Assembly: GCA_938039765.1 (NCBI GenBank)
Contig: CALHTV010000115.1
Coordinates: 1-8,724 of the forward strand
Source of the DNA: an uncultured Dictyoglomus sp.
GTDB lineage: Bacteria; Dictyoglomota; Dictyoglomia; Dictyoglomales; Dictyoglomaceae
DNA: 8,724 nt
Direction: 5' to 3'
Part shown: piece by piece, positions 6,536-8,724 of the stretch
Layout: the number at the start of each line of letters is the position of its first letter
How positions within the stretch are numbered: the first letter of the stretch is position 1
Made by a program: the position numbers and the translations under genes
The notes under the pieces: model-generated
Told to the model about the DNA's origin: nothing
Seen by the model: the letters and a program-made list of their open reading frames with translations, nothing else
Database searches by the model: none

Positions 6536-7736
6536 CTTCTTCTACTCTTTCAAAAACTTTTTTCAAAAGAGTTTCTTCTATAACTTCCGAAGCAGCCCCA
6601 ATAGGCCCTGTTAAACCTCCTAGCTTTGTGGTAATAATTTCTGGAATTGGAGGAAAAGCATGCAAATTAACTATCCTTCTTACAGGTTCTAAAAGTAAAT
6701 CTTCTGCTTTAGAAAGCCCTCCAGCTATAATAATCATCTCTGGATTAAAAAGATTAATTAAATTAGCTATACCAATTCCTAAATATGTTCCCATCTCCTC
6801 AAAAATATTTAAGATAAATCTGTCCCCATTTCTACCTGCTTCTATGATTTCATCTAAAATCTCATCTTTTGATTTATTTTCAATATTTACACGAGTATAA
6901 GCATTTTTTTGTATACCTTCCATTACCTTTTCAAACAAAACTTGAGTAGAAACATAACTCTCTAAACATCCATAACTTCCACATTTGCACTTTTTTCCAT
7001 TTCTTTCTACAATAGTATGACCAAATTCTCCTGCTCTATCATCAGGGCCTCGATAAAGCTTACCATCAAGAACCAAGCCAGCACTAACTCCACTCCCCAC
7101 TCTAACGCAGATTATATTGTCTTTACCTATTCCCGCTCCATACCAAAGCTCTCCATAAGCTACTGCTTTTACAATATGTTCAATAAATACAGGAACATCC
7201 TTTATATAACGAAGTAAAAATTCTTTAATATTAGCATTTCTCCATCCTAAATTTGGAGAAAAAATACAAGTCCCTTCTTTTCTATTTATTGTTCCCGGAA
7301 CAGCAATACCTACCCCAATTATCTCCTCTTTGTTAACATCCTTAGTAAGGACCCCATAAACTTGTATTACTCCCGTTAAAACAGTATTCACATCAGTAGA
7401 ATCTAAGTTAATGATCTCTTTCCTTAATATCTTTCCTGAAAGAGACATAAGTATTCCTGTTATTTTATCCTTTTCGATCTCTATTCCAATAGGATAGTAA
7501 CCTATCTCATTTAAAGTCAATTCTATAGGCCTTCTTCCCACTTTTGTTATTTGTGCAGGAGATTCTTTAACAATACCCACACTTATTAAATTTTCCACAA
7601 TATTAGAAACAGCAGAAGGACTTAATTTTGTTATTTTAGAAATATCATATCGAGAAATAGGACCCATTCTCCTAATAGTGTCTAAGACTAATGAAATATT
7701 AGCTATTCTCATGCTTTTAATATTCACTGGTCTCAA
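6528..7736 (-). CDS. ROK-family transcriptional regulator lacking the kinase catalytic residue
   Basis: A 402-residue NagC/XylR-type regulator. Residues 12-55 form a winged helix-turn-helix (SRYDISKITKLSPSAVSNIV, 28-47) and VGRRP (66-70) is in the wing. The C-terminal ROK domain has the zinc motif His240 (GEFGH), Cys250, Cys252 and Cys257 (CKCGSYGCLES). The kinase centre is destroyed: the usual DxN is replaced in EHIVKA (186-191), and the phosphate-1 loop reads GIEIEKD (84-90). It is therefore a dedicated sensor or repressor. Start choice: TTG at 7736 has GGAGGT six bases upstream; the longer TTG at 7772 has no ribosome site and sits at the predicted transcription start. The gene is divergent from the ferritin-VIT gene and convergent with the metal permease (8-bp overlap), so control of the divergent transporter, itself, or a distant sugar locus are all possible. 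Confidence 0.88.
   Translation of the reverse strand: MRPVNIKSMRIANISLVLDTIRRMGPISRYDISKITKLSPSAVSNIVENLISVGIVKESPAQITKVGRRPIELTLNEIGYYPIGIEIEKDKITGILMSLSGKILRKEIINLDSTDVNTVLTGVIQVYGVLTKDVNKEEIIGVGIAVPGTINRKEGTCIFSPNLGWRNANIKEFLLRYIKDVPVFIEHIVKAVAYGELWYGAGIGKDNIICVRVGSGVSAGLVLDGKLYRGPDDRAGEFGHTIVERNGKKCKCGSYGCLESYVSTQVLFEKVMEGIQKNAYTRVNIENKSKDEILDEIIEAGRNGDRFILNIFEEMGTYLGIGIANLINLFNPEMIIIAGGLSKAEDLLLEPVRRIVNLHAFPPIPEIITTKLGGLTGPIGAASEVIEETLLKKVFERVEEVI
6544..6580 (+). terminator. Weak candidate terminator hairpin after the permease gene
   Basis: ACTCTTT (6544-6550) and AAAGAGT (6566-6572) can pair around a 15-base loop that itself contains an A5/T6 pairing run, followed by TTTCTTCT. It begins nine bases after the permease stop, the right place for a terminator, but the stem has few G-C pairs and lies inside the ROK coding sequence. 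A low-confidence call. Confidence 0.25.
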
Positions 7737-7742
7737 AATATT

Positions 7743-7748
7743 ACCTCC
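7743..7748 (-). promoter_or_regulatory. Ribosome binding site fixing the ROK start at TTG 7736
   Basis: GGAGGT on the minus strand, six bases before TTG, is the only good Shine-Dalgarno site near the 5' end of this gene. It shortens the longest open frame by 12 residues and leaves the helix-turn-helix whole. Confidence 0.7.
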
Positions 7749-7778
7749 AATCACATAAAAATTTTTTTTCAATAAAAA

Positions 7779-7808
7779 ATTATATTATTTAGAAAAAAGA
7801 TAAGTCAA
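7779..7808 (-). promoter_or_regulatory. Sigma-70 promoter of the second ROK gene
   Basis: On the minus strand: -35 TTGACT (7808-7803, five of six bases), an 18-bp spacer and a perfect -10 TATAAT (7784-7779). The start of transcription would fall near 7772, giving a leader of about 36 bases before the TTG at 7736. Confidence 0.7.
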
Positions 7809-7818
7809 TAAAGACTTA
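7801..7818. promoter_or_regulatory. Candidate shared operator: 6-bp-arm inverted repeat
   Basis: TAAGTC-AATAAA-GACTTA is a perfect inverted repeat with 6-bp arms and a 6-bp centre. It covers the whole -35 box of the leftward ROK promoter and ends three bases before the -10 of the rightward ferritin-VIT promoter. A bound protein could repress both, the usual layout of an autoregulated divergent regulator. That the ROK protein itself binds is inferred. Confidence 0.5.
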
Positions 7819-7821
7819 AAA

Positions 7822-7847
7822 TATGATAAGATAAAAAAGAAGGAGGT
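7822..7847 (+). promoter_or_regulatory. Promoter -10 and ribosome site of the ferritin-VIT gene
   Basis: TATGAT (7822-7827, five of six consensus bases) is the likely -10, with TAAGAT right after it as an alternative. No good -35 box is visible, and the inverted repeat fills the spacer. AGGAGGT (7841-7847) lies seven bases before the ATG at 7855, so the leader would be only about 20 bases. Confidence 0.45.
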
Positions 7848-7854
7848 ATAAAAA

Positions 7855-8616
7855 ATGAATGGAGAAATTATTCAGATAATTGAAAAAATGCAAAAAAATG
7901 AAATTACTGAACACTACATATACAAAAAGCTATCCCAATGGGAAAAATCAGAAAAGAACAAAAGAGTATTTGAAGAGATTTCCAATGACGAATTAAAGCA
8001 CTATAATGAACTTAAAAGATACACTCTAAAAGACATAAAACCAGGTAGAATCAAAATTTTCATAACCCTTTTACTAACTAAACTTTTAGGATTTACTTTT
8101 ACTACCAAATTAATGGAAAAGGGAGAAGACAAAGCCATAGAGGAATATCAAAATATAATACTCTCGAATTTTGAATTAAGAAACATAATTGAGGAAGAAA
8201 AAAAGCATGAACAAGCCCTTCTAGAAATATTAGATGAAGAAAGATTAAACTACGTTGGATCAATGGTTTTAGGACTTTCTGATGCTTTAGTAGAACTTAC
8301 AGGAACTTTAACAGGACTTACCTTTGCTTTTCAGAATACAAAAATGATCTCGCTATCAGGATTAATAACAGGAATAGCTGCTGCTCTATCAATGGCTGGC
8401 TCTGAGTATCTTTCTACTAAAGCCGAAGAGTCTAGTAGAAATCCTCTTAAATCGGCTATAATTACAGGAATAACTTATATATTAACAGTATTTATTTTAA
8501 TTCTTCCTTATCTATTTACTGACAAGTATATATTTGCTTTGATTTTAGCTTTAATCTTTTCTATTTTATTAGTATTAATTTTCAACTATTATATCTCTGT
8601 AGCAAAAAATTGGTAG
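7855..8616 (+). CDS. Ferritin-like/VIT1 (CCC1-type) metal transporter, C-terminally short
   Basis: A 253-residue protein with two parts. Residues 1-130 are a rubrerythrin/ferritin-like four-helix domain (the Ferritin_CCC1_N type) with diiron-style residues: Glu16/Glu19, Glu46-x-x-His49, Glu96/Glu97 and Glu115-x-x-His118. Residues 134-250 are the VIT1/CCC1 membrane domain: GLSDALVELTGTLTG (140-154) with the conserved Asp143, and ALSMAGSEYLS (177-187) with Met180 and Glu184. Relatives move Fe2+ or Mn2+ out of the cytoplasm, and the ferritin-like domain is thought to bind the metal first. Only four membrane helices can be drawn (about 134-158, 164-185, 198-220, 224-248). The family normally has a fifth after a YISVAK-like segment, and here the gene stops three residues after that segment. 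The start has a strong AGGAGGT. Function may be lost or changed if the truncation is real. Confidence 0.85.
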   Translation: MNGEIIQIIEKMQKNEITEHYIYKKLSQWEKSEKNKRVFEEISNDELKHYNELKRYTLKDIKPGRIKIFITLLLTKLLGFTFTTKLMEKGEDKAIEEYQNIILSNFELRNIIEEEKKHEQALLEILDEERLNYVGSMVLGLSDALVELTGTLTGLTFAFQNTKMISLSGLITGIAAALSMAGSEYLSTKAEESSRNPLKSAIITGITYILTVFILILPYLFTDKYIFALILALIFSILLVLIFNYYISVAKNW

Positions 8617-8724
8617 AAGTGGTAAAACCAAATATTAGAGCAATTACGGCTATAGGAGAGGAACATTTAGAAACTTTTGGATGCCTTGATGATGTGGTAT
8701 TGGGCAATGGCGAGATATTCCATC
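8610..8724 (+). pseudogene. 5'-truncated Mur ligase (MurF-like) central-domain fragment
   Basis: From 8610 the frame reads LVEVVKPNIRAITAIGEEHL and then ETFGCLDDVVLGNGEIFH, open to the window edge. This matches the Mur ligase central-domain pattern 'vkPniavitnIgeeHle.fGsle.i...KgEi' found deep inside MurF-type enzymes, which add an amino acid or peptide to the UDP-MurNAc precursor. The upstream half (UDP-substrate domain and ATP-binding GTxGKT) is missing, and in the same frame further upstream the DNA is the transporter gene read out of frame. No ribosome site precedes the TTG 8610 or GTG 8619 codons. The usual Lys before GE is Asn here. It is therefore a gene fragment joined to the transporter end. 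Whether the 3' half continues beyond the window is unknown. Confidence 0.6.

Noticed and set aside
6628..7217. Two plus-strand open frames inside the second ROK gene (6628-6900 and 7017-7217)
   Set aside because: Antisense shadows of conserved ROK coding sequence; no ribosome sites.
8600..8640. A simple frameshift near the end of the ferritin-VIT gene
   Set aside because: None of the three frames after 8616 gives a hydrophobic fifth helix; the continuing frame is Mur-ligase-like, so a single base error does not restore the protein.
1..8724. CRISPR array, tRNA, rRNA, riboswitch, insertion sequence, toxin-antitoxin or phage genes
   Set aside because: No regularly spaced repeats, RNA gene signatures, transposase or small paired genes are seen; the intergenic gaps are all under 120 bases.

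Overview
The window is AT-rich DNA (genes near one-third G+C by eye) with Lys/Glu/Ile-rich proteins, strong AGGAGG-type ribosome binding sites, frequent GTG/TTG starts and tightly packed genes. A GH13 amylase, a GH4 phospho-glycosidase and two ROK regulators suggest a saccharolytic, probably thermophilic anaerobe. My best guess is Dictyoglomus or a close relative. That rests on protein style and gene content, not on a search.

Region 1 (1-4065) is carbohydrate metabolism. The 3' part of a GH13 alpha-amylase-type gene (+) runs tail-to-tail into a minus-strand group. Read in its own direction, that group is a ROK regulator (2935-4065), a clear sigma-70 promoter with a small inverted repeat on its -35 box, a GH4 enzyme of the 'CNVP' (6-phospho-beta-glucosidase) subgroup, and 10 bp later a BadF/N-acetylglucosamine-kinase-like sugar kinase. 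The kinase and the phospho-glycosidase probably share a transcript and a pathway in which ATP, rather than a PTS, supplies the phosphate. The ROK protein is the obvious candidate regulator.

Region 2 (4066-6535) is metal uptake. A three-gene ABC operon (+) of the zinc/manganese type is divergent from the first ROK gene. It encodes a binding protein with three His and one Asp as likely ligands, an ATPase and an ABC-3 permease, coupled by a 17-bp overlap and by a Shine-Dalgarno site lying inside the end of the ATPase gene.

Region 3 (6528-8616) holds a second ROK regulator (-), which overlaps the permease gene tail-to-tail by 8 bp and is divergent from a ferritin-like/VIT1 (CCC1-type) iron or manganese transporter (+). 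The shared intergenic region has a 6-bp-arm inverted repeat covering the -35 of one promoter and lying just upstream of the -10 of the other, a plausible common operator.

Region 4 (8610-8724) is anomalous. The transporter stops before the last membrane helix expected of its family. The sequence then changes directly, in another frame, into the middle of a Mur-ligase (MurF-like) coding sequence with no start signals. This is either a real deletion/rearrangement junction or an assembly chimera, and it is the most checkable oddity here. I see no tRNA, rRNA, CRISPR array, transposase or riboswitch. No stretch over 300 bases lacks a gene.
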